From Conoideocrella luteorostrata (lineage: Eukaryota; Ascomycota; Sordariomycetes; Hypocreales; Clavicipitaceae), in assembly GCA_032433595.1 (NCBI GenBank), contig JASWJB010000047.1, positions 62,001 to 126,000 of the forward strand: a DNA stretch of 64,000 nt. Direction: 5' to 3'. Position numbers and translations under genes: made by a program. The notes below the pieces were generated by a model, which worked only from the letters and a program-made list of their open reading frames with translations, did no database searches and was not told the origin of the DNA. The stretch's first letter is position 1, and each line of letters begins with the position of its first letter. Positions 10,511-20,949 of this stretch are shown one piece after another.

Positions 10511-11677
10511 ATGCTAACGCTGTCGTTCTCCGAGGCTCTCTCTACATTCGAGCCCATAGCATGGTTCCTGTCATCTGCCCCCATCTTCATATACACAATT
10601 CGACAAAACCCAAAGTCAAGATGGTGGCTTCTCCCGCTGAACGTGTTGTCTTCCATCCAAAGCTACCGCACTGTCAACCAGCTGTCCACTCATCTGCCAG
10701 GTCTTGACTGGCTGCTAGCATTCACCAGCTTGATCAATGTCATCCATGCAACCTCGGCACTCTATCTCGAAGCCTGGACGATACCTGCCCGGCCTCTTGG
10801 GGCGCACCCACGATGGGATACCATCATGGCGTTCAAAGCCTGGATGAATCCACGCAGACTGCACCTCCGCTGTAATTGTGAACCGGGCTCAAGCCCAGCA
10901 ACAGCACTACAGAGGCTCTTCTTTGTGGCCAAGCGATTAGCTCTACTCGCCGTCCTTGCAGCTCTGTATCTGGGGATCGAGCTCGGCATTCTGTTTTGGC
11001 TGAAGCCCGGGCCTCGCGATTTTGCGGAGCCTCACCAGAAATACTTTCACTGGAGGGCAGACCGAGAGGCCGCGTTTCGAGCGGTCTTTGCATTTCACTG
11101 GGCCTGGTTGACATATTTGATACTGACAGTTGCGCACGCAGCACTGGCCGTGTTTTTCGTCGGTATTCTTCAAATCGACGAGCCGGACGAGTGGCCGCTC
11201 CTGTACGGCAACCCGCTCGCGGCATACACAGTTCAGCGTTTCTGGGGCACCTTCTGGCACAGTCTGGGAACGCGGCCGCAAATTTGCCATGGCCGCGTGA
11301 TTACACGCAAGCTTCTGGGCTTAGAAGCAGGGAGCACCGCCGAGAAGATTCTCCTGGCGTGCTGGGTGTTTGCCGTTTCGGGCTGCATTCACGCGCTGGT
11401 CACCTGGAAGACTGAGGCTGAGGGAGATCCGCTCAGCGACGTATGGTTTTTGATGCTGAACTTCCTGGCAGGGTTGGTCGAGCTGCTTATTCGTCGGCAG
11501 GGGCTATTAAGCGGCCTGGGGAGAAGGAAAACGGTATTGCGTCGGATGGCTGGATACTTGTGTATCGTGCTCCTGTTTTATTGTATCGTGCCTCCCTACC
11601 AGTTCCCAGTATTGCACAAAGCTGCCCTCAGAAGGCTGCCCTTCAAGGTCAACATGAACATAAACAGGAGAGCTTAG
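10511..11677 (+). CDS. Wax synthase-domain membrane acyltransferase (MBOAT-like)
   Basis: Intronless, 388 residues, with several hydrophobic segments along its length. The segment FWGTFWHSLGTRP near residues 245-257, followed by a helix with SGCIHALVTW near residues 295-305, matches the wax synthase-like/MBOAT-type domain; the histidine in the second motif is the usual candidate catalytic residue. Proteins of this group transfer acyl groups, often acetyl, onto lipids or secondary metabolites; the fungal Tri7-type O-acetyltransferases are of this kind. The acceptor is unknown and no biosynthetic cluster core enzyme is in the window. The first Met leads directly into a hydrophobic stretch and is taken as the start. 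Confidence 0.82.
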   Translation: MLTLSFSEALSTFEPIAWFLSSAPIFIYTIRQNPKSRWWLLPLNVLSSIQSYRTVNQLSTHLPGLDWLLAFTSLINVIHATSALYLEAWTIPARPLGAHPRWDTIMAFKAWMNPRRLHLRCNCEPGSSPATALQRLFFVAKRLALLAVLAALYLGIELGILFWLKPGPRDFAEPHQKYFHWRADREAAFRAVFAFHWAWLTYLILTVAHAALAVFFVGILQIDEPDEWPLLYGNPLAAYTVQRFWGTFWHSLGTRPQICHGRVITRKLLGLEAGSTAEKILLACWVFAVSGCIHALVTWKTEAEGDPLSDVWFLMLNFLAGLVELLIRRQGLLSGLGRRKTVLRRMAGYLCIVLLFYCIVPPYQFPVLHKAALRRLPFKVNMNINRRA

Positions 11678-11984
11678 CAGTGCGCTGTAAAAGCCGACCG
11701 ACATTAGTTTATATAGGGGTTTTTTTGTCCCTCATGGACGCATCTGATGATGTAAAAACACATTAAATGCCGGCTGTACGAACAGTGCGGCTGCACAATG
11801 ATCAACAACAATTGAACAGCAACAATGAACAATAAAGTTCGTGCTTGCGCTCGTGACTGTGTTCGCCCCAGCTTGCAAATCATGAATTATATATAGACTT
11901 AAATCTGTGTTGTTGAAAAAGCAGAGAGGGGAATCGCCTTTGCGATGCACAACCCTGCCGAATCCAAGGATCAGTGGCACAATA
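11678..11984. other. Convergent intergenic region
   Basis: About 300 bp between the stop codons of two convergent genes. AT-rich, presumably both 3' UTRs. Nothing else seen. Confidence 0.55.
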
Positions 11985-12848
11985 TCACACAATCTTAAAC
12001 TCCATCTGGTACTGCGTGAGGCTCATCTCAACAAACCCGAACCGCCCCGCGAACGACTCGCCGTATTCCTTGGGGAAAATTGGCCGCACCAACCACTTCT
12101 TGGCGGGAAACTCGCCCAGCATCGCCGTGATCAGCCTGTCAGCCTCGCCTTTCTTCCGTGACTGGGGATCAACAATAAAAGAGACTAGCTTTATCATATC
12201 ACTTTCTTTGTCGTCAGGATCGGAGACCACGCAGTACGCATCTCCAAGCCTAAACGCCCTGTTCTTGACGGTGGACGTGTCGAACGCCCACGCCTGCCAG
12301 GGCAAATCTGCCGCGCCGTGCGTCTTGACCAACACGTCAACCTCCCCGATCGAGCACGGCCTCAAGCCCGGATTAGCTGCGAATTCACCCTCGCGCGGCG
12401 CATCTCGTTCCCACCCCAGAAGCTCTCTGACGATCGAGAACCCCGCGGCCGTGTACATCCTCACCCCCGCCGCGTTTTGCTGTATGCACTCCAGCCCTAC
12501 AGTCTGGGTGCCACGAGCCCTCTCCGCCTCCAGGATCAATTGCAGCACTTTGGATCCAGCGCCCTTGCCTCTAGACGCCTTGAAGATGCCCATGCTGACG
12601 AGGCGTACCTCGGTAGGCTTGTCTGGCCGGATTCCGATGAAGGCGGAGCCGATGGGCTCGCTTGGGCGCTCTGACATGTAGAAGACATGGCTGTGGGGAA
12701 TGGATATGTAGCTGAGCGATATGAAGTCTGAAAGTGACTCTGCGGTGAAGTTGATGCCAGCAGGGGCGCCCATGTAGTCCTCGAAGGACTTGTTGAAGAG
12801 GTCGGCCAGCTCCGCGACGGACAGGTCTGACGCCGGTCTCGACTCCAT
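11985..12848 (-). CDS. GNAT-family N-acetyltransferase, bipartite
   Basis: Intronless, 287 residues. The first half carries a complete GNAT fold: VRLVSMGIFKASRGKGAGSK holds the beta-4 strand and the RGKGAGS acetyl-CoA loop, followed by QQNAAGVRMYTAAGF, the usual C-terminal GNAT motif. The second half resembles a degenerate second GNAT-like domain (DPQSRKKGEADRLITAMLG, then FVEMSLTQYQMEF at the end). Family members acetylate amines from acetyl-CoA; the substrate here is unknown. No signal peptide. A TG dinucleotide microsatellite lies 35 bp upstream of the start. Confidence 0.85.
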   Translation of the reverse strand: MESRPASDLSVAELADLFNKSFEDYMGAPAGINFTAESLSDFISLSYISIPHSHVFYMSERPSEPIGSAFIGIRPDKPTEVRLVSMGIFKASRGKGAGSKVLQLILEAERARGTQTVGLECIQQNAAGVRMYTAAGFSIVRELLGWERDAPREGEFAANPGLRPCSIGEVDVLVKTHGAADLPWQAWAFDTSTVKNRAFRLGDAYCVVSDPDDKESDMIKLVSFIVDPQSRKKGEADRLITAMLGEFPAKKWLVRPIFPKEYGESFAGRFGFVEMSLTQYQMEFKIV

Positions 12849-14652
12849 GTCGTGAGCTTAACAGGGGCTCCGAGTATGCGTTTGTGTGTGTGTGTGCGTA
12901 TGCGTAGCGTCCTTGTTCTGCTTGCTGGTTCCGTGCGAATGAACCGCTGACAGCTGGCATCAAGAACGAAACCCCAATGGATTGGGGATCCAGGTTGTCT
13001 TGTATTGCGGGATGGCAACCCCGGCGCGCCGCGACAGTCCGGGTACCGGGACCGGGACCAGGACCCGACCGGCACTCTCTATTTTAGGAAAGCGACTTGA
13101 ACGTTTTCTCAGTAGCAAGATTTGGGACAGAGCCCCCGGAAACTGCTAAACCCCACCATGAAATACACTAGTTCAATCCGGCCTCTGAAACATCAACATT
13201 TGAAAGGTTCGAGAGAGCGCGACCAACCACTACTGTAGGATGAATACCTGAACGTGCAAAGGCCTTGAGAGATATGAGTCAGGCTCTACAGATAAGTATT
13301 AAACGACTATAGTTACCATACTAATATAGTAGGCTGACGTGTCTTCGTTTGGAACCGCCCACGGGGTCAACCTAAAGTAGAAACGGGCGAGGTCTATCAC
13401 CGATCGCGAGGCTGAGCAGCGTAACTGCGCAATTGCAGCGAAGTGGCGGCAGTGGCGGCGCTAGAAACCGGTGGTAGCGGGAGAGCGTGGAACGTAGTAC
13501 TAGTAATTGCCTGAATACTCTAGTCTGGGACTTGGCATACTATGATTTACGTCAAAGGCTGATAAAGTAGATTTCCGCCATGCGGCTGCCATCGTGGTTT
13601 TCAGTGTCAGCGTGAGCTTCCTAGGCGACAAACGCAATCTCTTGCATTTTTATGCGCGGTGGCCGTCCACTAATAAAAGCGAGATATCCATCCGTTGAGT
13701 CTAGTTGGGGGATCAAGAAGAGGTTAGGCGAAGAGCCGCGCCGCGCCTCTTGCCGCTGGAAGCCATCGTGAAAATGGGATTCGGTGCGCAAAGAAGGCGA
13801 GAAGCGAGTGGTTTACAATACAATGAATACGGTGGCTGGCTGGCTTCTCTTGAGTTCCGGACCTTTGACGCTGCTTATTCTCAGGGCAAAGAATCAGCTG
13901 TGCCAATTTTTGGCGGTATCTCAGTGAATGGCGCCAGTGACGCAAGCCGACTCTGTATCATGAGAACGTGCTCCAAAAGAACGGCGCAAGGTTGCTGAAG
14001 TCATTCGGCGGCTGCCGGGCCAAGAGAAGACGATGACTTACCTGTGTTACTCATCGGCTTGCACGAACGCCTCAGTAATCTTCGTTTTCACAGATGCGAA
14101 TGACTTCGTTAGCGTTTTCACACAGAAGCAGGGGCCGGCTATCATGCAGACGGTTCAGCTGACTGACTCGATCCGAGACCAGGAAGGGCAAAAGTGTAGT
14201 TTCTTGCTCCAGATGATGAATCTCTTCTATAATACTATCAACATTTCTGTCGCCCTGGACCATGAACTATCACCGCCGTCCATTTACAACTTCAACTTTC
14301 AACAGGAACCCACTTTGCCCTGGCCTTCACAGCTCGCCCGCCTCGGAAGGTTTCCGCGCCTCCGGGCTCCAATAATCCCAGCTGTGGTGATTGGCTGGCC
14401 ACCCCAGGTTAAGGCTAGAAACGGAACTTTGGTGAACAACGATGCAGCTGCGCGGGGCTCCTGCAGAGAACGGTTCATGACATGGGCAGGGCGTGATGAG
14501 ACGGTCAGTTGAAAAGAGCCTGGCACAAGATCCAAACGCCCGAATGGATTCACTCCCCGCATCTATTTGCGTTTCGAGGTATGAACAGCATTCAAACACC
14601 ATACTTTTAATCCACAGTCCAACAATAAAATTAAACCCAAAATAAAACAAAA
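12849..14652. other. Long intergenic stretch, no supported gene
   Basis: About 1.8 kb between divergent genes. It contains a short (TG)n tract at 12883-12896. The small open frames here, such as 13705-13998 and 14033-14512, have no recognisable domains and no splice partners. No feature supported. Confidence 0.5.
12883..12896. repeat. (TG)7 microsatellite
   Basis: Short dinucleotide run just upstream of the GNAT gene start. Confidence 0.8.
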
Positions 14653-15321
14653 ATGCCCGACTACACTCTCTACGCTTACTTCCGCTCCTCCTGCTCCGCT
14701 CGCCTGCGCATCATCCTGAACCTCAAAAACATCCAGTACGAGCACATCCCCATCAACCTCCTCAAAGACGAGCAGCTCTCCGCCGAGCACAAGGCCCTCA
14801 ATCCATCCGCATCTGTGCCCCTCCTCGTATCGCACACCTCCGCGGGCGCGGGCTTCAAGATCGGCCAGTCCGTAGCCGCACTGGAGTACCTGGAAGAGGT
14901 TCATCCCGAGGTCCCTGCTCTGCCGCCTGCCAGTGATCCCAAAGGGCGGGCCACGGTCCGGGTGCTCTGTGAGATTATCGCGGCGGACACACAGCCTGTC
15001 ACCAACCTGAGAATCATGAGACGGGTCAGAGCACTAGGTGGAAATGCGGAGGAGTGGAACAAGGAGCTGATGGCCGATGGATTGAGGGCATATGAGGCGG
15101 TTGTGAAGGATTCTGCGGGCCGGTACTCGGTGGGGGATAATGTCACGATGGCCGATGCCTGTTTGATGCCCGCTGTTTGGAATGCGCAGCGGTTCGGGGT
15201 GAATGTTTCGCAGTTTTCGGTCCTTGCCAAAGTTGTGCAGAACTTGAGTGAGCATCCTGCTGTACAGAAAGCCGAATATTTTAGGCAGCCTGACTGTCCC
15301 GAGGATCTACGTAAAAGCTAG
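14653..15321 (+). CDS. maiA: Maleylacetoacetate isomerase (zeta-class GST)
   Basis: Intronless, 222 residues, the full length of the family. It converts maleylacetoacetate to fumarylacetoacetate with glutathione, the penultimate step of phenylalanine/tyrosine breakdown through homogentisate. The zeta-class active-site motif SSCSARLRI is at residues 12-20, followed by a thioredoxin-like domain with NPSASVPLL and the helical C-terminal GST domain (YSVGDNVTMADACLMPAVWNA). It is convergent with fumarylacetoacetase, the next enzyme, with about 160 bp between stop codons. Pairing of these two genes is known in ascomycetes; homogentisate dioxygenase, often in the same cluster, is not in this window. 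Confidence 0.96.
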   Translation: MPDYTLYAYFRSSCSARLRIILNLKNIQYEHIPINLLKDEQLSAEHKALNPSASVPLLVSHTSAGAGFKIGQSVAALEYLEEVHPEVPALPPASDPKGRATVRVLCEIIAADTQPVTNLRIMRRVRALGGNAEEWNKELMADGLRAYEAVVKDSAGRYSVGDNVTMADACLMPAVWNAQRFGVNVSQFSVLAKVVQNLSEHPAVQKAEYFRQPDCPEDLRKS

Positions 15322-15480
15322 GTAGGTTACTTCAAATCTACAAATCGTAGGATGCAACTGTAACATTGGACAAACCCAAAAAAAAATATGCATCAATTCG
15401 CTCTTTTTACTACTTTTTTGTCTATTTACCTTGCTTGCTCCTGCATCGTCCGTTTTCCATGGCTATGCAGAAATATCAAC

Positions 15481-16822
15481 CTAGAATAAAGGCAAAGCGG
15501 GCTGGATGGTACCAGACACCTCACCGAATCCAACCAGAGCACCTTGCTGGCCAGCCCAGCCGCGAATGGTCAGAGTGTCTCCGTCTTGCAGGAACTTGCG
15601 TTCCTCGCCACCTTGCAACTGAATGGCAGTCTTGCCGCCCTGGGTCTGCTCCAAAATACTGCCTTCAGAGCCGGGGGTGTCGCCAGTGATTGTGCCCGAG
15701 CCCAAAAGGTCGCCGGGGCGGAGATTGCAACCAGTAATGGTGTGGTGGGAAATCATTTGGGGCCAAGACCAGAGAAGGTTTTTGGCATTGGACTTCGAGA
15801 TGGTCGTCTTGTTACCATTGGCAGCTGTGATGTGTTAGCAACAGTCTATTTCATCCTAAATCAGTTTGACTGCACTTACTAGTCAGGTCAACCTCGAGCT
15901 GAATGTCGAGACAGTTCTCCTTGGTCTTTTCCTGAAGGTAGGGCAGCAGGGTGTTGTCGTTGGGAATACCAGCAGTCTTGGAGCCATTGAGAGCGTCAGC
16001 CAGCACAACCCACGCGCTGATGGTAGTGCCCAAATTCTTGGCAGTGAATGGACCCAAAGGCACGTACTCCCACGCCTGGATATCTCGGGCACTCCAGTCG
16101 TTCATGAGGACATAGCCAAATACGTACTCCTCAGCTTCGTCAATGGGGATGGGGTTGCCCAGCTGGTTCTCGCGGCAGATGAACATGCCCATTTCCAGCT
16201 CAAGATCCAGCTTCTCGCAAGGAGAGAGGACGGGAATCTTTGGTTCAGCCTTGGGGTCCTTGAGGATCTGGCCCCAAGGCCGGCGGATGGGAGTGCCAGA
16301 AACAACAACACTGCTGGCGCGGCCGTGATAAGCAACAGGCAGGTGAGTGTAATTGGGCTGCAGAGCATTGGCAGGACCGCGGAACAAAACACCAACATTG
16401 TAGGCGTGGTTCTTGCCCGCGTAGAAGTCAGTGTAGTCGCCAATCGTGAGGGGCAGGTGGCTCTGAACATCGGCGCGCTTCAACAGAGCAGCCTGCTTGA
16501 GTTGTTCATTGTACTTCAAAATCTGAGGGTTCTTGGTATCGGCGCTGAAGATGGACTGCAGGTACTCTCGAACAAGGCGGTGGAACGGCCGGCCAGCAGC
16601 AGCAAAGGCGTTGAGAGATTCGGCGGAGAAGGCGCTGGCATGTTTCTGGATCTCGGGCGCCGCAGAGAAACCACCTGCGCCGGCAAAAGCCTTGAGGTCT
16701 AGTGCATAGTCACCAATGGCAATGGCAGGCCGCTTGGTCGCATCGGACGAGGTGGATATGATGCCAAAGGGGATATTGGCAATGGAGAAGTGAGAGTCTG
16801 GTGAAATCGAAAGCCACGACAT
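15481..16822 (-). CDS. fahA: Fumarylacetoacetase
   Basis: Two exons, 16822-15880 and 15824-15481, giving 428 residues, the usual length. It hydrolyses fumarylacetoacetate to fumarate and acetoacetate, the last step of tyrosine catabolism. Catalytic landmarks: DYTDFYAGKNHAYNVG near residues 129-144, with the Asp and His that match the mouse Asp126/His133 pair; DLELEMGMF, with metal-binding glutamates; and LMNDWSARDIQAWEY, with the metal-binding Asp. The intron starts GTAAGT and ends CACAG, with branch site TGCTAAC, and joins as Thr-Ala-Asn-Gly. It lies tail to tail with the isomerase gene that makes its substrate. Confidence 0.96.
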
Positions 16823-18084
16823 TTTGACGGACGGAGGAGTATGGTCGTTGAATCAGTGTCAGTGTTCAGGCAGGATACAGGCGATGACTGAGAATGAGTT
16901 TCCGAGTTGACGTGTTGGTCTATTCGGGAGAGAAGAATAAAGCAGGATGCAAAAATTTGAAGATCACCGCACCGATTACGTCTTTGCCTCGTTCACTTTG
17001 GAGCTTATCATCAATGCCGGAAGCTGGTTCCTCGAATTCCGTTGTTTGCCCCGCCATTGCTGCCGCTGCAAACCGATGACAAGTGGGGGTGTGGAAGAGG
17101 GGTCAAGATCGTCCCACAATGGTCGACCGGCTTGGTGCGGAACGAGCCCGGCTTCACCCCATTGTGCCTTGCCTCCCGCCCAAAGCCGTCAACGCTCCAC
17201 TGGTAAAAAAAAACCAGATGTCTTGATCTGGGCCGCAGCGAATCGTGGTCGGTGGATTGTCTTCGCATTCTTGTCCTCCATATGGCAAAAGACGCATGAT
17301 GGGGAAATGGGCATACCAGAGAATGAAGTCTTGGAAAACGTGCTGAACCCCGTATCGGCTACAAGCGAAACGACGAAATGACTGCTTTGGCGCCATCACC
17401 GTTTTGGTTTATCCTGCACAGCACCTTCATGTGTATATGCGGAGAGGTCGAAGACAATTGCAACTCTTTCAACGCAGCTAGGAGTAAGTGACACTAGAGT
17501 CTCCTTCACAGCGCCATTCTTCCGCTTCACGGTCGTCGCCTGAAACGGACACTACGCAGACACGAGCATGCAGACACGTATTTCCACCCAACAAGTGGCA
17601 ACTTCATATTGAAATAAGTGGCCGTTTGATGGCACGCCTCAAGCTACGCCGGGAAGGTATCTAAACAGTCTTATCGGTGCCCGATTATCGCAAATAATTG
17701 AGCTTACTCCGGATTTCGGACCAAACTCCAATTACCCTTGGAAGTTTGTGGGGATGATTGTGCGGGGAAACTCCAGTATTTATCACTGGCGTGGCTCAAC
17801 ATCGAACATCACCTCGGTTGTTCAAAACACATAGTATCCACGTAGATTCGGTAGTCGGTCCTCTGCTGGGAAAATTCTTTCGTTCTTTCGTCTTCTCCAG
17901 CTATGAAGGCTTTCCTTTTCAATACTCCATTTCAACGCTGAGTCGGCTCAATTGACCTGACCAAGGTTTGCTTGAGTGGGCATAGAGACAATCCTTACTG
18001 GCGTGTTATTGCTGACAACGTGTGGAAAACATATCTTCTGCTGCTACGTCGTTTCCCCAGGATTCTTTCAGTCAGGGTTTCATT
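16823..18084. other. Divergent intergenic region between fahA and the acyl-CoA ligase
   Basis: About 1.26 kb of shared upstream DNA for two divergently transcribed catabolic genes. Open frames here (16947-17381, 17154-17399) overlap on both strands and carry no domain. It probably holds the regulatory sites of both genes, but I can name none with confidence. Confidence 0.5.
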
Positions 18085-19919
18085 ATGCCGTTCTATCCAC
18101 CATCATGGGTGCCCAAGCCGCCGGAGATGCCGGACTCCATCTCGGTCGAGACATTCATGTTCAACGAGAAATATGGCCGCCATCCGTCTCAGCGCTCCCG
18201 TGCTCCCTTCACAGATGGCCTGACCGGCAAAACATACAGCTTCATGGAAGTCAGACAACGCGTCGACTACCTGTCGCGAGCGCTGTCCAAGGAGCTAGGC
18301 TTCAAAGCTCACGAAGGCACGGAATGGGACAAGGTGGTCGCTTGCTTCAGCCTCAACACTATTGATTATCTGACACTGGCTTGGGCTGTACACAGGGTTG
18401 GCGGTATCTTGTCTTGCGTCAATGCTGCGTACAATTCCAGTGAGCTGGAGTACCAGCTCAAGGACTCCGGCGCCAAGGCTGTTTTCACTTGCTTGCCCCT
18501 GCTGAAGACGGCCATAGCGGGAATCAAGAATGTTGGAATCCCAAAGGACCGCGTTTTTCTTCACGAGCTTCCTGCTATTGCCACTGCAGGATTGTCGAAT
18601 CCTGGCCACAAGACAACGAATCAGCTGATCAGTGAAGGTGGTCGGCTGCCCGCCTTCAAACCCGCCGACTCTTACTGGAGGAGAGGCGACGGAGCAAAGA
18701 GAATTGCATTTCTCTGCTACAGCAGCGGAACCTCTGGTCTCCCTAAAGGCGTCATGATTGCGCACATGAATGTCATTGCAAACACCCTCCAGTTCGCTAC
18801 GTACGGACAACCATACCGCGACAGTCTCAAGAAACAACTGAGCCGGAAGGAATACACTGAGACAGCCTTGGGGCTGCTACCCATGTCGCACATCTATGGT
18901 CTTATTGTCATTTCCCACGTAAGTCCTTACCGCGGAGACGGTGTTGTGGTTCTGCCAAGATACGATTTCAGGCACCTCCTTCAAGCTATTCAAGACTACA
19001 GGATTGAGAAGCTGTATCTGGTCCCGCCGATGATTATACATCTGGCCAAACAGCCCGATATTGTCAAACAATACGACCTGTCGTCTGTGAGGTCGGCTCA
19101 CACGGGGGCCGCGCCTCTCAAAGAGGATACTGCGAAAGAATTCCTCAAAGTCCTACCCCAAGTATCTGTTCTTCAGGGATACGGGCTTACAGAAACATCA
19201 ACCGTCGTTTGCACAACTTCACCTGAAGACGTATTCTTGGGAGGGTCAGGCTCGCTTTTGCCTGGATATACCGCTCGTATATTCACCCCGGAAGGTGAGG
19301 AGATCAATGGGTATAACCAGACGGGCGAGCTTTGGGTTCATTCTCCCTCAGTTGTGCCAGGGTATTTACACAACGAGAAGGCCACACAGGAAACGTTTGT
19401 GATCGCCGATGACGGCTTACGTTACATGAAGACTGGCGATGAAGCCATGATTGCAAAGAGCAAGAACGGGAACGAGCACGTATTCATCACCGACAGAATT
19501 AAAGAGTAAGCAAGTGACAAGCCGTGGGCCCCGTTTCGTAAATTCTCTTGTCTGACAGTATATTTTTCGTTAGGTTAATCAAGGTCAAGGGGCATCAAGT
19601 CGCCCCCGCAGAACTGGAGGGGCATATTCTGACACATGGCGCCGTGAATGACTGCGTGGTAATTGGCGTCCCTTCTGATCGCGAGGGCGAAGTCCCAAAG
19701 GCATTTGTAGTCAAAAGCCACAATGCACGTGGAAGCGACGAGGAAATCACCAAGAGTATTTTGAAACATGTCGCTGATCATAAGAGCGACTATAAGAGAT
19801 TGCGTGGTGGTGTGGAGTTCATTGATGTAGTGCCCAAGAACCCAAGTGGGAAAATTCTGAGACGTGTTATGAGAGACAAGGAGAAGGCGAAGATGAAGAA
19901 GCAGGGTGCCAAGCTCTAA
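18085..19919 (+). CDS. Peroxisomal acyl-CoA ligase (4-coumarate/phenylacetate-CoA ligase-like)
   Basis: Two exons, 18085-19505 and 19574-19919, giving 588 residues. It activates a carboxylic acid through an acyl-adenylate to its CoA thioester. Motifs in order: the P-loop YSSGTSGLPKGV, GYGLTETS, and KTGDEA. The intron splits the ITDRIKE-LIKVKG hinge motif, so both exons are needed. The C-terminal domain has NPSGKILRR with the catalytic lysine. The last three residues are AKL, a peroxisomal targeting signal type 1. The Met at 18085 is preferred over 18022 because the family starts close to MPFYPPSW. It lies near two aromatic amino-acid catabolism genes, so an aromatic acid is a plausible substrate, but this is inference. 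Confidence 0.9.
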
Positions 19920-20256
19920 AGCCCCATAGCTTTTTGGCCTGAACTTGAGAGAGTACCGCGATGAAGTGGAATGCATGGAATATAGCGCCAAGCCTAGACA
20001 ACATTAGTGTATTATAATAAGATCCATGCAACCTCGAGCCATTCCGCGAGAATCTATGACTTGAACTCAAAGCAGTGTATGAATGGCCGGAGCAAGATTT
20101 AAGCAGAACACAGTTGCTTGCGTATAACTGTAGCGGTTTAATTGGCTATTGTAGTTGCTTATTCTAGATTCTGCTCATAAATTCAATGTCAATTTCCCGA
20201 TATAGCTCTGCTTGTTGACGACAGGAGGGCCGAACGCTCTGCGTTCCTCTAGTCAT
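19920..20256. other. Convergent intergenic region
   Basis: About 340 bp between convergent stop codons; 3' UTR sequence, nothing else seen. Confidence 0.55.
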
Positions 20257-20949
20257 TCACTGGGCGTCATCCGTGTCCAGCTTTGGGTTCCACGACATGG
20301 CTGTCTGAAATATGGCTGCACTCTCACCATCAACCTGTACGTGAACTTTCTCGAGTTCCTTGAAACCGTGTTTCTCGTAAAGATTCTTGCCCATCGGCCC
20401 GGCAAATAGTGTAATAGGCACACCTTGCTCTCTCGATCGCTCCATGCCCCAATGTAACAACTGGGTGCCCACCCCTCGATGCCAATACTCTGGTAGGGTG
20501 GCAAGCTGACGCAATGAGCTCTGTCTCTCTCCGTACATTCTCGCGAAGATGTCTTTCCTCGCCTTCGTCGTGGCGGCCCTGTAGGCCTTCAACCGTTCCG
20601 TGTTGCAGTCTTTGCGTTCGTAATGCTGTTCTGAGGGAGCAATGGCAGCCGTATCTTGACCCGGCGGGCTGGTACCAACGTTGCTCCAGATGCTGAAAGC
20701 AACGACTTTGGCCACGTTTGGTTCTGTCAAATCAGGCGCCTCGGCAATCATGATGGTGTTCCGCCCGGCGAAAGTGGAGTTTAGGTATTCAGTGTAGCGA
20801 ATGGTGAGGTTCTTGTGATGTTCTTCTGGATATTCCTCTCGATACGGATACTTGTACACGAATTGCTTATCATAGGGGAACGCTAACTTGGCGATATCTA
20901 CAATAGCATGGAGGTCCTCGACCTTCATCTCCCGGATGATGATGGACAT
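20257..20949 (-). CDS. GNAT-family N-acetyltransferase
   Basis: Intronless, 230 residues. Begins MSIIIREMKVEDLHAIVDIA, a typical GNAT opening strand and helix. The core is LATLPEYWHRGVGTQLLHWG, with the acetyl-CoA pyrophosphate loop, followed by ITLFAGPMGKNLYEKHGF, the Tyr-containing C-terminal motif of the family. About 60 residues between strand 3 and the core form an insert (residues 100-150) that is charged and probably helical. Substrate unknown; fungal proteins of this type act on small amines or are orphans. No signal peptide. It is unrelated in detail to the larger GNAT at 12 kb. Confidence 0.86.
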   Translation of the reverse strand: MSIIIREMKVEDLHAIVDIAKLAFPYDKQFVYKYPYREEYPEEHHKNLTIRYTEYLNSTFAGRNTIMIAEAPDLTEPNVAKVVAFSIWSNVGTSPPGQDTAAIAPSEQHYERKDCNTERLKAYRAATTKARKDIFARMYGERQSSLRQLATLPEYWHRGVGTQLLHWGMERSREQGVPITLFAGPMGKNLYEKHGFKELEKVHVQVDGESAAIFQTAMSWNPKLDTDDAQ

